Positions 27,442 through 36,261 of a stretch of 64,000 bases of DNA are shown here, one piece after another. The DNA is from Variovorax sp. V93 (GTDB lineage Bacteria; Pseudomonadota; Gammaproteobacteria; Burkholderiales; Burkholderiaceae_C). The stretch spans positions 682,001-746,000 of the forward strand of contig NZ_AP028670.1 in assembly GCF_041154485.1 (NCBI RefSeq), written 5' to 3'. Below the pieces are notes generated by a model. That model did no database searches. It was not told the DNA's origin and worked only from the letters and a program-made list of their open reading frames with translations. Position 1 is the stretch's first letter. Each line of letters opens with the position of its first letter. The translations under genes were made by a program, and so were the position numbers.

Positions 27442-28314
27442 ATGCACAGCCTCCGTGCGCTCCTCGGCCCGCTGCGCGTGTTCGATGCAGTGTGCCGCGC
27501 CAAGGGGATCACGCGCGCCGCTCAGGTGCTTCATGTAACGCCCGGAGCAGTCAGCCAGCAAGTCAAGCAGCTGGAGGTCGGGCTCGGAGCGCAGCTGTTT
27601 CAAAAATCCGGCCGCGAGATCGAGCTCACCGCGGTGGGCAAACGACTGGCCCACCGCGTCTCGGATGCTTTCGATCGCCTGAACGATGCACTCAATGACG
27701 TGGTCGATATCCAGCTGGACAAGCGGCTGCGCCTGAAAGTGACGCCGAGCCTTGCCATCCGATGGCTGGTACCTCGCCTGCGCGGCTTCTACGCGCAACA
27801 CCCCGACATCGACCTCGAGATTTCGACCATTGCAATGGCCGACGACATCCGGCTCGAGGGCGCCGACTGCGCGATCCGGCATGGCATGGGAGAGTGGGCC
27901 GATGTCGAGCTGGACCACCTCTTCGACGACGAATTTCTTCCTGTCTGCGCACCCCACCTGGCCAGGCATTTGAAGACACCTCGGGATCTGCTGCAAGCCA
28001 ACTTGCTGCACTCGATGATGCGACCGGAAGCCTGGTCGCTATGGTTCAGTTCGGTCGAACTTGTAGATTCCCCGCGTCTGCATGGAATCACTTTGGCGAA
28101 TGCTGCGCTGTGCTACCAGGCTGCGGCTGATGGATTGGGGATCGCCATTGCCCAGCGAGCCTACGTGGATGACGACCTCCGCAGCGGGCGGCTCGTCATT
28201 GCCGTGGATCACGTCGCCAGAACGGAGTCCGGTTACTACTTGGTCTGCGATCCGCTGAAAGCCGCAGAGGCTCCCGTGAAGCTTTTCAGAGATTGGATCC
28301 GTTCTGTCCGGTAG
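27442..28314 (+). CDS. LysR-family regulator (GcvA type)
   Basis: This gene encodes 290 residues with a helix-turn-helix at about 20-45 (GITRAAQVLHVTPGAVSQQVKQLE, shown in parts: GITRAAQVLHV and GAVSQQVKQLE). The FQKSGREIELT wing and GcvA-type effector domain follow. ATG at 27442 is preferred over a TTG three codons earlier. It lies 27 bases after the MFS gene on the same strand, so the pic operons have two candidate regulators, this one and the MarR. It may instead regulate only the transporter part. Confidence 0.85.
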   Translation: MHSLRALLGPLRVFDAVCRAKGITRAAQVLHVTPGAVSQQVKQLEVGLGAQLFQKSGREIELTAVGKRLAHRVSDAFDRLNDALNDVVDIQLDKRLRLKVTPSLAIRWLVPRLRGFYAQHPDIDLEISTIAMADDIRLEGADCAIRHGMGEWADVELDHLFDDEFLPVCAPHLARHLKTPRDLLQANLLHSMMRPEAWSLWFSSVELVDSPRLHGITLANAALCYQAAADGLGIAIAQRAYVDDDLRSGRLVIAVDHVARTESGYYLVCDPLKAAEAPVKLFRDWIRSVR

Positions 28315-28378
28315 CAACGGGCCTCAGCCATCACCCATGAGCCCCGCTACCGCGTGCGGAGCTGGCTCAAAGAAGGCG

Positions 28379-29239
28379 TCAAAGGCTGATCGCTGCGATC
28401 CCGGCCAGCACGATCACCGCGCCGGCAATGCGGCGCGCAAGATCACCCTCGCCAAACAGTCTGCATGCAACGAGTGAGCCGATGACGATGGAGGACTCGC
28501 GCAGTGGCGCGACGAGCGCCACCGGCGCCTTCAGCATGGCGGTGAGAACGAGGATGTAGGCGAGCGGGGAGAACACAGCCACGACGAGGATCGGCATGGC
28601 GTCGGCACGGATGGCCGCTCGAATGCGATGGCGTCGGCGCAGCAAACTGGGGGTCAGGATCAGGCTCTGCAGCAGCAGCGTGGCCGCGTAGTAACTCACG
28701 GGCGCCAGGTGCAGCGCGATGACCGAGTAGCCATCCCAGACCGTGTAGGCGGCGATGGTCGTCCCCGTCGCGGTGCCCCAGAGCAAGCCCTGAAGCGGCC
28801 GGCGGCTCCCCCTTCTGAACGGGTTGCCGGTGACGACGAGAATGCCCGCCACGACAAGCGAAGCGCCGAACATCGCGGCAGCGGTGAGCTGCTCGTCCAG
28901 GAGCAGGATCGCGAACAGCATCGCCAGCACCGGCCCGGTGCCGCGTGCGACCGGATAAACCACCCCCAGCTCGGCGCGGTCGTAGCCCGCCTGCAAGGTC
29001 AGAGAGTAAGCGGTGTGCAACACGGCCGAGACAGCGGCGCCCGCCGCGAGCTGCCAGTTGAGCACCTGCTGCCCATTCGCCATGAAGACGAGGCCGATCG
29101 GGACGCACAGCAGCGCCGAAGCGTAGGTATAGGCGCAGACGAACAGCAAGGCATCACCGCGCTTGTACTTCGAGGCCAGGTTCCATGCCGCATGGGCTAC
29201 CGCCGCGGCGAGGACCATCGCGACGGTGCCGGGCGGCAT
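28379..29239 (-). CDS. EamA/DMT-superfamily transporter
   Basis: The 286-residue inner-membrane protein has ten hydrophobic helices in two five-helix repeats. The EamA motifs are ELGVVYPVARGTGPVLA in the first repeat and PVALVAPLRESSIVIGSL in the second. Such proteins usually export metabolites. Its ATG shares one base with the stop of the RpiR regulator (TGATG), so the two are translationally coupled. The substrate is unknown. Confidence 0.85.
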   Translation of the reverse strand: MPPGTVAMVLAAAVAHAAWNLASKYKRGDALLFVCAYTYASALLCVPIGLVFMANGQQVLNWQLAAGAAVSAVLHTAYSLTLQAGYDRAELGVVYPVARGTGPVLAMLFAILLLDEQLTAAAMFGASLVVAGILVVTGNPFRRGSRRPLQGLLWGTATGTTIAAYTVWDGYSVIALHLAPVSYYAATLLLQSLILTPSLLRRRHRIRAAIRADAMPILVVAVFSPLAYILVLTAMLKAPVALVAPLRESSIVIGSLVACRLFGEGDLARRIAGAVIVLAGIAAISL

Positions 29240-30117
29240 CAGGCGATATCGGGCAGGTCGATGCCCGCCCGTTCCGCGCGGCGGCTGCGCTGCGGGTCGC
29301 GCAGCGCGAAAGCCGCGACCAGTGCGTCGATCACCACGAGCTGCGCCAGGCGACTTCCGGCCGCGGCCATCTGGGCCGTCAGTGGTGCCCCGCCGACGAC
29401 AAGCGCGATGTTCGCGAGGGTTGCCAGCGGTGTGCCGTACTGGTTGGTGATGGCGATGAGCGAGGCGCCGGCAGAAGATGCCGCATCGGCGACGGCGAGT
29501 GTCGTCGAGGTGCGCCCGGTCGAACTGACGGCGATGACGACGTCACCGGGCCCCAGGAGCCGCGTTGCGATCATTGCCGACAGATGGTCCGCAATGCCGA
29601 TGGTCGTCACGCCGACCGCCCGCAGACGGAAGACCGCATCGGCGGCGACCGTCGCCGAGGGACCGGCTCCGAATGCGATCACCTGGCGCGCCTGCTCGAT
29701 GGTGATGACCGCCCGCTCGAGCGCGGACAGCTCCAGGGCTCCGCCGAGCGCGGCCAGTGCGTCAGTGCCTGCGCGGATCGAGGCCTCGAGCACCGCCGCG
29801 GTCGTCGCACCCGCGGTGAGCACGTCAGACGGCGCGAAGAACCCGGTGGTACCGCGGGCACGAGCGATCTCGATCTTGAGTTCGGTGAAACCGCTGAATC
29901 CGATCGCACGCGCGGCGCGAATCACGCTCGGCGGCGAAACGCCAGCGCGGGCAGCCACCTGCGCGGTCGTGCTCGCGCCAACGAACAAGGGGTCGGCGAG
30001 CAGGAGCTCGACGACCTTTGCCTCGCTGGCAGCGAGATCGCCAGCTCGGGCCTGGATGCTTCCGATCAACTGCAACAAGCGCGCGTCGCCTGAAACTCCG
30101 TTACCATATTCTTCCAT
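29239..30117 (-). CDS. MurR/RpiR-family regulator
   Basis: This gene encodes 292 residues. The N-terminal HTH_6 domain (residues 10-85, with STTAQVAARAGVSPPSVIRAARAIGFSG in pieces: TTAQVAARAGVSPPSVI and RAIGFSGFTELK) is followed by a SIS sugar-phosphate domain (about 120-250, VIAFGAGPSATVAADAVF and AVSSTGRTSTTLAVAD). The ATG at 30117 lacks a clear ribosome site. The dyad TGTAAT-AG-ATTACA sits 5-18 bases upstream, suggesting autoregulation. It is divergent from the ketopantoate-reductase-like gene and coupled to the EamA exporter. SIS domains bind phosphosugars, but RpiR proteins near carbon-acid genes may bind other ligands. Confidence 0.85.
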   Translation of the reverse strand: MEEYGNGVSGDARLLQLIGSIQARAGDLAASEAKVVELLLADPLFVGASTTAQVAARAGVSPPSVIRAARAIGFSGFTELKIEIARARGTTGFFAPSDVLTAGATTAAVLEASIRAGTDALAALGGALELSALERAVITIEQARQVIAFGAGPSATVAADAVFRLRAVGVTTIGIADHLSAMIATRLLGPGDVVIAVSSTGRTSTTLAVADAASSAGASLIAITNQYGTPLATLANIALVVGGAPLTAQMAAAGSRLAQLVVIDALVAAFALRDPQRSRRAERAGIDLPDIA

Positions 30118-30121
30118 TATG

Positions 30122-30135
30122 TGTAATAGATTACA
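30122..30135. promoter_or_regulatory. TGTAAT-AG-ATTACA dyad between RpiR and KPR-like genes
   Basis: Six-base perfect arms flank two bases. The half-sites are those of HexR, an RpiR-family regulator whose known consensus has the same TGTART and AYTACA ends with a spacer one base longer. Its position just upstream of the RpiR gene supports an operator role. Confidence 0.5.
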
Positions 30136-30205
30136 TCGCGCTCGTGACGAACGCAAGCATGGCGTGCGCGAACGCTGAGCGAGACGCTTGAAGGAGTCTG
30201 TGTTC

Positions 30206-31102
30206 ATGAATACGACAAGGGCTGCATCCATCGCCGTTGTGGGTCCGGGTGCCATCGGCACCGCGGTCGCGGCGGCACTGCACGAAGCCGGTCGCACACC
30301 GTTGCTGTGTGGCCGCACACCCCGGGATCGCCTGACGCTTCTGGATGGCGATCGCCTCATCACCGTTCCCGGTCCGGTGCGGGTGGATCCCGCACAAATC
30401 GGGGGGACGGTCGACCTCGTCTTTCTGGCGGTCAAGGCGACACAGATCGAGGCGGCGGCAGGATGGCTCACCGCGTTGAGCGGCCCGAAGACCGTCGTGT
30501 GCGTTTTGCAGAACGGCGTCGAGCCGTTGGAGCGGATCGCGCCGCATGCCCGGGCCGGGCAGATCGTTCCCGCGATCGTGTGGTTCCCTGTGCAAGCCCA
30601 ATCCGACGGCACGGTGCGCCTGCGCGCGGACATGCGCCTGAGCCTGCCAGACACGCCGCATGCCCGCGTGGCGGCCGAGGCGCTGCAAGGCACACGGTGC
30701 TGCGTCGAGCTGGCCACGAACTTCCGCACGCTGGCCTGGCGCAAGCTGCTGCAGAACGCGGTGGCCGGACTCATGGTGCTCACGCACCGCCGCTCGGGCA
30801 TGTTCGGCCGGTCCGATATCGCCGAGCTCGCCCTTGCCTATCTGCGGGAATGCCTGGCCGTGGCGCGCGCCGAGGGCGCAGAACTCGACGACGGGGTGCC
30901 GCAGGAGATTCTTGCCAAATTCCAGGCCTCTCCCGCAGACATGGGCACCTCCATCCTCACGGATCGCGAAGCCGGGTGGCCGCTCGAATGGGATATCCGC
31001 AACGGTGTCGTCGCGCGTCGCGGCCGGGCTCTGGGCATCCCCACGCCGATCAGCGATATCCTGGTGCCGCTGCTTGCAGCCGCGAGTGACGGCCCTGGCT
31101 GA
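30206..31102 (+). CDS. Ketopantoate reductase-like oxidoreductase (PanE/ApbA family)
   Basis: This gene encodes 298 residues with an N-terminal Rossmann fold (ASIAVVGPGAIGTAVAAAL, from about residue 6) and the C-terminal ApbA helical domain. It contains TLAWRKLLQNAVAGLM, which carries the conserved Lys and Asn. ATG at 30206 follows AAGGAG by 9 bases. Members outside the vitamin B5 pathway reduce various 2-keto acids with NADPH. The divergent RpiR and the absence of other pantothenate genes make a catabolic or detoxifying role more likely than PanE itself. Confidence 0.8.
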   Translation: MNTTRAASIAVVGPGAIGTAVAAALHEAGRTPLLCGRTPRDRLTLLDGDRLITVPGPVRVDPAQIGGTVDLVFLAVKATQIEAAAGWLTALSGPKTVVCVLQNGVEPLERIAPHARAGQIVPAIVWFPVQAQSDGTVRLRADMRLSLPDTPHARVAAEALQGTRCCVELATNFRTLAWRKLLQNAVAGLMVLTHRRSGMFGRSDIAELALAYLRECLAVARAEGAELDDGVPQEILAKFQASPADMGTSILTDREAGWPLEWDIRNGVVARRGRALGIPTPISDILVPLLAAASDGPG

Positions 31103-31205
31103 TCCTGCGGCCGATGAGCGCACTGTCGCGCCTCTTCCTCTTCGGCGCCGCAATCCTCAGTCGAGTTGCTGTCCAGCCGGTGTGCGATCACAAGCCGCCA
31201 CAGCC

Positions 31206-32189
31206 CTAATCCGCTTTGAATCCCGAAGCTTTGACCACAGGTTCCCAAAAGGCACGCATTTCGCTGAACCTGGCTCGAGCCTCAGCCGGCGAGCTTCCCG
31301 TCTCCACAAAGCCGAGCGTGCGGATCTTGCGCGCGAACTGCTCCGTTGCAACTGCTTTCCGGATCGCAGTGCTCCATTCGGAGACGACGACTGCAGGCGT
31401 TCCAGGAGGCAGGCATATGGCCAATACGCCAGCTGCGGTGAGCTCCTTTCGGCCGAGCTCGCCGAACGTAGGAACGTCAGGCAGAAGCGGTGAGCGTTGC
31501 GCAGAGGTGACCGCCAGCACGCGAAGCTTGCCGGCGTTGTGGTGCTGTGCAAAGTCTCCGACAGTTGAACTTCCCGCTGCGACATTGGCGCCGACGAGGT
31601 TCACGATCATCGGGGCTGCGCCCTGAAACGGCACGTCCTGCAGCGGTGTTCCGATGACTTTGGCGATCTGCAATCCCAAGAAGTGGGTCGGGCCTCCCGA
31701 TGCGGCATGGCCGAAGTTGGCATGCTCAGGATGAGCGCGCACCCATTGGGCATATTCGGCAAAGTTCTTGACGGGCGAGGATGCGGGTACGGCCAGCGCC
31801 ATCGGAAACTCGACCACGGTCGACGCCGGCAGGATATCCCGCTGCGCAGCGTAATTGAGCTTGTTGAAGACGAATGGATAGATCGATTGCAGGAAGTCAG
31901 GACACAGCATGGCCACGCTTCCGTCGGCGGGGGCGGCACGCAGCGCATCGATCGCGATCTTTCCGCCGGCTCCGGGCCTGTTCTCCACCACGACGGTGCG
32001 GTGGAGCGGCTCATGCAGCTGATCCGCAAGCGTCCGTGTGACGACATCGAGTGTCCCGCCAGGCGAGAAGCCCACAAGAATCCTTGCGGGCGGTCGGCCG
32101 GCCTGCTGCGCGATGGCCGACGACGTGCCGAAGGACGCGGCAACGATGAGTGCGAGGCTGTAGAGCCAGGCAGTACTCGGATTGTTCAA
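31206..32189 (-). CDS. Tripartite tricarboxylate transporter substrate-binding protein (Bug/TctC)
   Basis: This is a 327-residue periplasmic Bug protein. The start is TTG at 32189 with GGAG six bases upstream; no ATG would keep the signal peptide (about residues 6-27, LYSLALIVAASFGTSSAIA). Mature features are LVGFSPGGTLDVVTR, NRPGAGGKIAIDALR and PFQGAAPMIVNLVGANV. The AAPADGSV loop replaces the usual PDGYT. It is the last gene of the leftward CoA-module operon, 119 bases after the hydratase, and probably binds the carboxylic acid that the operon breaks down. Confidence 0.87.
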   Translation of the reverse strand: MNNPSTAWLYSLALIVAASFGTSSAIAQQAGRPPARILVGFSPGGTLDVVTRTLADQLHEPLHRTVVVENRPGAGGKIAIDALRAAPADGSVAMLCPDFLQSIYPFVFNKLNYAAQRDILPASTVVEFPMALAVPASSPVKNFAEYAQWVRAHPEHANFGHAASGGPTHFLGLQIAKVIGTPLQDVPFQGAAPMIVNLVGANVAAGSSTVGDFAQHHNAGKLRVLAVTSAQRSPLLPDVPTFGELGRKELTAAGVLAICLPPGTPAVVVSEWSTAIRKAVATEQFARKIRTLGFVETGSSPAEARARFSEMRAFWEPVVKASGFKAD

Positions 32190-32308
32190 GAGCTGCTCCA
32201 GGAAAGTTCAGCGAGGTCGCGCCGGTTGTTTGGGCGTCAGCACGAGGCCGCTCGGGGATGCGAGCGCGCAGCGCCCCACGACGCTTGCGCCCTCTGTGCG
32301 AGGCAAAG

Positions 32309-33085
32309 TCAGCGACCGCGAAAGACCGGGGCGCGCTTGTCGGCGAAAGCACGGCGCCCCTCCAGTCGGTCCTCGCTGTCCCTGAGCACGCCAAAGGCCT
32401 GGCGCTCCAGTTCCAGTCCACCGGCAAGCGGCAGCTCCCGTCCGGTCATCGCCAGACGCTTGGCCGCGGTCATCGCCAATGGCGCATTGGCGGCCATTGC
32501 GCGTGCCAGGTTGATCGCCGTTTCCTGCAGTTCGGAGAGGGCAACTACCTTGCTGACCAATCCGATCCGCAACGCTTCGTTGGCATCAATGCGTTCGCCC
32601 GTCAGCAGCATCCACATCGCGTCCGACTGGCCGACCGCGCGGATCAGGCGTTGCGTGCCTCCGGCGCCTGGGATGCTGCCGACGCGCACTTCCGGCAAGC
32701 CGAACTGCGCGTTGTCGGAACAGATGCGGATGTCCGCAAGCAAGGCCAGCTCCAGTCCGCCGCCGAGGGCGTAGCCGTTGATCGCGGCGATGACGGGCTT
32801 GTCGGTGCGCAGCGTGCCGAAATTGGAATGTCGGTTGCCGCCGCGAAAGACCTGCCGGGCTGCGCTGTCGGCCGGCGGCATCGTTTTCTTGAGATCTGCA
32901 CCCGTGCAGAACGCACGCTCGCCCGCGCCCGTCAGCACGAGTACGCGGATTTCCTCGTCGCTCGAGACCTCGTCCCAGATCGCGAGCAGCTGCTCGTTGG
33001 ACTCCGGGTCGATGGAATTCATGGCTTCGGGTCGATTCAGGGTGACGATGGCGACGCCATCCTGGACTGTTTTGACGATGGGCAT
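32309..33085 (-). CDS. Enoyl-CoA hydratase/isomerase (crotonase family)
   Basis: The 258-residue enzyme keeps both catalytic glutamates of true hydratases, Glu112 (GGGLELAL) and Glu132 (FGLPEVRVG), twenty residues apart as in crotonase. The oxyanion loop is FCTGADLKK and the CoA-binding GSIPGAGGTQRL is present. It would add water to an enoyl-CoA. It is 9 bases after the CoA transferase gene in one operon with an SDR and a thiolase, giving a beta-oxidation-like series. No acyl-CoA dehydrogenase lies in the operon; the one at 6868 is 24 kb away. Confidence 0.87.
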   Translation of the reverse strand: MPIVKTVQDGVAIVTLNRPEAMNSIDPESNEQLLAIWDEVSSDEEIRVLVLTGAGERAFCTGADLKKTMPPADSAARQVFRGGNRHSNFGTLRTDKPVIAAINGYALGGGLELALLADIRICSDNAQFGLPEVRVGSIPGAGGTQRLIRAVGQSDAMWMLLTGERIDANEALRIGLVSKVVALSELQETAINLARAMAANAPLAMTAAKRLAMTGRELPLAGGLELERQAFGVLRDSEDRLEGRRAFADKRAPVFRGR

Positions 33086-33094
33086 GGGTTTGTC

Positions 33095-34285
33095 TCAGTT
33101 CGAAGGAGAGTCGGCGGCGATGACCGCCTCGATGTTTGCTGGCGGCATGCCGAGTTCGGCCAGCACTTCGCGGGTGTGCTGTCCGAGTGTTGGAGCGACC
33201 CGTCGCGCCTGAGGCCGCTCGCCAACCGCACCGATGACGCTGCGTGGCATCGTCAACGCACCTGCGACCGGGTGCAGCAAGGTCTCTGTGAGTGCCGCTT
33301 CGACGAAGGGCGCGGACTGCGCGACCTCGGCATAGTTGTTGATCGGACCGCAGATGATGTCCACGGCCGCGAACTGCTCGAGCCAGAAGGCACGGGGATG
33401 CGCCAGCATGCGTGCTTCGAGCAGGCGTAACAGCGCCTCACGGTGCTGCAACCGATCCTTGTTCTCAGCGAAACGCGGGTCGGATACAAGCTCAGGCGCA
33501 CCGATTGCGGTACACAAGGCCTGCCATCGCGCGGGGTGATAGGCCGCCACCATGATCCACCCGTCGGCGCAACGCAAGGCCTCGTTCGGCGTCGAATACG
33601 GCGCTGCGTTTCCCTGCGGGCCGGGCACATGGCCGTCTGCGAAATAGGACGCGAAACTCACATGCTGTAGCGCGATGGCGCTGGCGAACATGCTTGCTTC
33701 CACGTGCTGGCCCAACCCCGTGCGTTGGCGATCCGCGAGGGCAGCCAGGATCGAGATGGTCGCGAACGACCCCGTGACAAGATCGACAACGGGCACTGGC
33801 ACCTTGCACGGCTGCCCATCGGGCGTGCCGGTGACGCTCATGAGGCCGCTGACGGCTTGCAGCACACCGTCCACCCCGGGCAGGTCTCTTGCGGCCCCGT
33901 GCTGACCGTAGGCGGAGACGGAGCAATAGATCAGCCGCGGATTGGCCGCAGCCACCGTGGCGTAATCAAGCCCCAGGCGTTCCATCACGCCCGGGCGGAA
34001 GCTCTCCACCAGCACGTCCGCCTGCGCGACCAGCCGCAGCGCCGCTTGCCGGTGGGTCGGCTGCTTCAGATCGAGCACGATGCTGCGCTTGTTGCGATTG
34101 AGCGCCAGGAAAGGAACGCCCTCGCCATGAACCCAGGGCGACAGCGCTCGCGAAAGATCGCCTGTGGGGGCTTCCACCTTCACGACATCGGCCCCCAGGT
34201 CGGCCAGGCACAGTGTGCACGTGGGACCCGCCATGACCTGGGTGAAGTCGATCACCTTCAATCCGCCCAATGCATTAGCGAGCAT
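33095..34285 (-). CDS. CaiB/BaiF family CoA transferase (type III)
   Basis: The 396-residue enzyme moves CoA between carboxylic acids without ATP. KVIDFTQVMAGPTCTLCLADLGADVVKVE is the family start, in pieces VIDFTQVMAGP and LGADVVKVEAP. The active Asp is probably Asp139 in LPGVDGVLQAVSGLMSVTG. It is the likely activating enzyme of the operon, forming the first CoA ester from a substrate acid and a donor such as succinyl-CoA. It sits 9 bases before the hydratase and 48 after the SDR. Confidence 0.87.
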   Translation of the reverse strand: MLANALGGLKVIDFTQVMAGPTCTLCLADLGADVVKVEAPTGDLSRALSPWVHGEGVPFLALNRNKRSIVLDLKQPTHRQAALRLVAQADVLVESFRPGVMERLGLDYATVAAANPRLIYCSVSAYGQHGAARDLPGVDGVLQAVSGLMSVTGTPDGQPCKVPVPVVDLVTGSFATISILAALADRQRTGLGQHVEASMFASAIALQHVSFASYFADGHVPGPQGNAAPYSTPNEALRCADGWIMVAAYHPARWQALCTAIGAPELVSDPRFAENKDRLQHREALLRLLEARMLAHPRAFWLEQFAAVDIICGPINNYAEVAQSAPFVEAALTETLLHPVAGALTMPRSVIGAVGERPQARRVAPTLGQHTREVLAELGMPPANIEAVIAADSPSN

Positions 34286-34333
34286 GCGACCTTCGATCTC
34301 GTTGGATGTTCTTGTTGGGTTCGCATCGGTTCA

Positions 34334-35113
34334 TTACACCGACGGACTGCTGAGACTGCGTCCGCCGCAAACGTACAGCAGCTGCCCCGTGACGTAGCTG
34401 GAGCCTGGCTCCGCGAAGAATCGAACGGCGCGACCGATGTCTTCCGGCTGGCCGATGCGCTCCATCGGCACGGTCTTGTGAAGACCCTGCCTGACCTCCT
34501 CGGTGAGCGTTTCAAACAGCGGGGTCTCGACGATGCCCGGCGCAATGGCATTCACCGTGATGCCCTTGCGCGCATATTCCAGTGCCAGTGAGCGGGTCAG
34601 GCTCACCACGGCGCCTTTGGAAGCGGAATAGGCCGCCTGGCCGCGATTGCCCAGCCAGGCACGGGAACCGATATTGATGATGCGTCCGAACCGGTTCTCC
34701 GCCATCTGGGTCAAGACCGCCTTGGAGCAAATGAATTGCGAATGGAGGTTGACCTCGATCACGCGGCTCCAGAACGCCAGATCCATCTTGGAAACAAGCT
34801 TGTCTCCACCGATGCCGGCGTTGTTGACCAGGATGTCGATGCGTGCATGGGAGGCCAGCAGCTGGGCCACCGTCGACTCCACTTGCTCCACGGAGCTCAC
34901 GTCAACCTTGAAGGTCTTCACGTCGACCCCTTCACTCGCAAGGCTACGCTGGGCGGTTTGCAGGGCTTCGTCGTCGAAGTCCCACAGCGCGATGCGGCAG
35001 CCGGCCTGCGCCAGTTCGCGGGCGATGCCAAGGCCGATGCCCTTCGCCCCTCCGGTCACGACGGCGACGAGGCCTTGCAACGAGGCAGGCGCGGTTGGAT
35101 TTGTCTGGTTCAT
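34334..35113 (-). CDS. SDR-family oxidoreductase (3-hydroxyacyl-CoA dehydrogenase or FabG-like)
   Basis: This encodes 259 residues of the classical short-chain dehydrogenase fold. TGGAKGIGLGIA at about residues 21-32 binds NAD(P), and NNAGIGG follows at about 97. Catalytic Ser, Tyr and Lys are in GSRAWLGNRGQAAYSASKGA (YSASK). Asp at the end of the second strand (LWDFDD) suggests NAD rather than NADP. In the operon it would oxidise the hydroxyacyl-CoA made by the hydratase before thiolase cleavage. Confidence 0.86.
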   Translation of the reverse strand: MNQTNPTAPASLQGLVAVVTGGAKGIGLGIARELAQAGCRIALWDFDDEALQTAQRSLASEGVDVKTFKVDVSSVEQVESTVAQLLASHARIDILVNNAGIGGDKLVSKMDLAFWSRVIEVNLHSQFICSKAVLTQMAENRFGRIINIGSRAWLGNRGQAAYSASKGAVVSLTRSLALEYARKGITVNAIAPGIVETPLFETLTEEVRQGLHKTVPMERIGQPEDIGRAVRFFAEPGSSYVTGQLLYVCGGRSLSSPSV

Positions 35114-35123
35114 GTCGACCCGA

Positions 35124-36260
35124 TCAGAGCGAAAGAATATGGATGGCGCAGGCGGCGTGATCCACGCCCCAGATACCGCCGCCAGTCACCTGCGTGAGGC
35201 CGATGCGCGCCCCCTGCACTTGCCGTGCTCCCGCGCGGCCTTGCAACTGCTCGCAGACTTCCACGATCTGTGCGACACCGGTTGCGCCGGGCGGATGTCC
35301 CTTTGCCAGAAGGCCGCCACTCGGATTGACAGGCACCCGCCCGCCCAGGGCGGTCGCACCGCTGTGCAGCAACGCAGCCGCATCGCCGCGATCGCAAAGC
35401 CCCAGCGCCTCGTAGTAGAGCAATTCGGAGATAGTGAAGGCGTCGTGCACTTCGAGCAGACTGAGATCCTGCGGTCCCACACCGGCCTGCTCATAGGCCA
35501 GCCTGGCGGCACGCGCCGTGATCTCGGCTTCCGTCATATCGACCGGGGTGGTTTCGAACAAGCCGGACTGCACCACGGACGCCAGGACCTGAACCGGCTT
35601 TGCGACGCCTCGGGTAGGCTTGGTGCTGAGCACGAGGGCCGCTGCACCGTCGACCACGGCGGGACAGCACTGCAGCAGCGTGAGCGGCTCGGCCACGGGA
35701 CGGGACGCAAGAATCTCCTCGCGGGTCGCCAGCTTTGCAAACTTGGCGATGGGATTGAGAACACCGTGCTTTCGGTTCTTCACGGAGATATCCGCGAGCG
35801 TCTCGAGCTTGAGCCCGTGGTCGTGCACGTATCGCCGAGCGCGCATGGCGTACAAGGCGGGCATGATCATCCCCCGCCTGTTGTTCCAGTCTTGCTGGCT
35901 CAGCTGCAGCGGCCCGCCCCCCAGACCGCTCAGATGGTCCATTCCGAACACCAGGACGGTGTCGTACTGACCGACCTTGAGCGCCTGCAATGCAAGATTC
36001 AATGCGGTCGCGCCGCTGGAGCAGGCGTTGTCCACGTTGTAGACGGCGCCCCCGTGCGCATGCAGTTCACGCAGTGCACGCTGCCCCGGCAGCATGGCCC
36101 CGAGCGCGTTGCCGCAGTAGAACGCCTGGACTTCGGAAAGTCGCGTGCCGGCATCTTCCAGGGCGCCAAGAATGGCCGACTGGACCATGGCCTCTTCGGT
36201 GAGCTCCGGAAAGCGGCCGAAGTCGGTGATTCCCACGCCGGTGATCATTGGTTGCTTCAT
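35124..36260 (-). CDS. SCPx-type thiolase / acetyl-CoA acetyltransferase-like
   Basis: The 378-residue thiolase-fold protein is of the SCP-x/non-specific lipid-transfer group. The nucleophile is Cys80 in VDNACSSGATAL. A second region, EVHDAFTISELLYYEALG, and the His of GHPPGATG (about 322) complete the site. The C-terminal Cys of classical thiolases is absent, as usual for this group. Such thiolases work with a DUF35 OB-fold partner, here encoded one base upstream. ATG at 36260 was chosen; the longer open frame reads through the partner gene. Confidence 0.85.
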   Translation of the reverse strand: MKQPMITGVGITDFGRFPELTEEAMVQSAILGALEDAGTRLSEVQAFYCGNALGAMLPGQRALRELHAHGGAVYNVDNACSSGATALNLALQALKVGQYDTVLVFGMDHLSGLGGGPLQLSQQDWNNRRGMIMPALYAMRARRYVHDHGLKLETLADISVKNRKHGVLNPIAKFAKLATREEILASRPVAEPLTLLQCCPAVVDGAAALVLSTKPTRGVAKPVQVLASVVQSGLFETTPVDMTEAEITARAARLAYEQAGVGPQDLSLLEVHDAFTISELLYYEALGLCDRGDAAALLHSGATALGGRVPVNPSGGLLAKGHPPGATGVAQIVEVCEQLQGRAGARQVQGARIGLTQVTGGGIWGVDHAACAIHILSL

Positions 36261-36261
36261 T

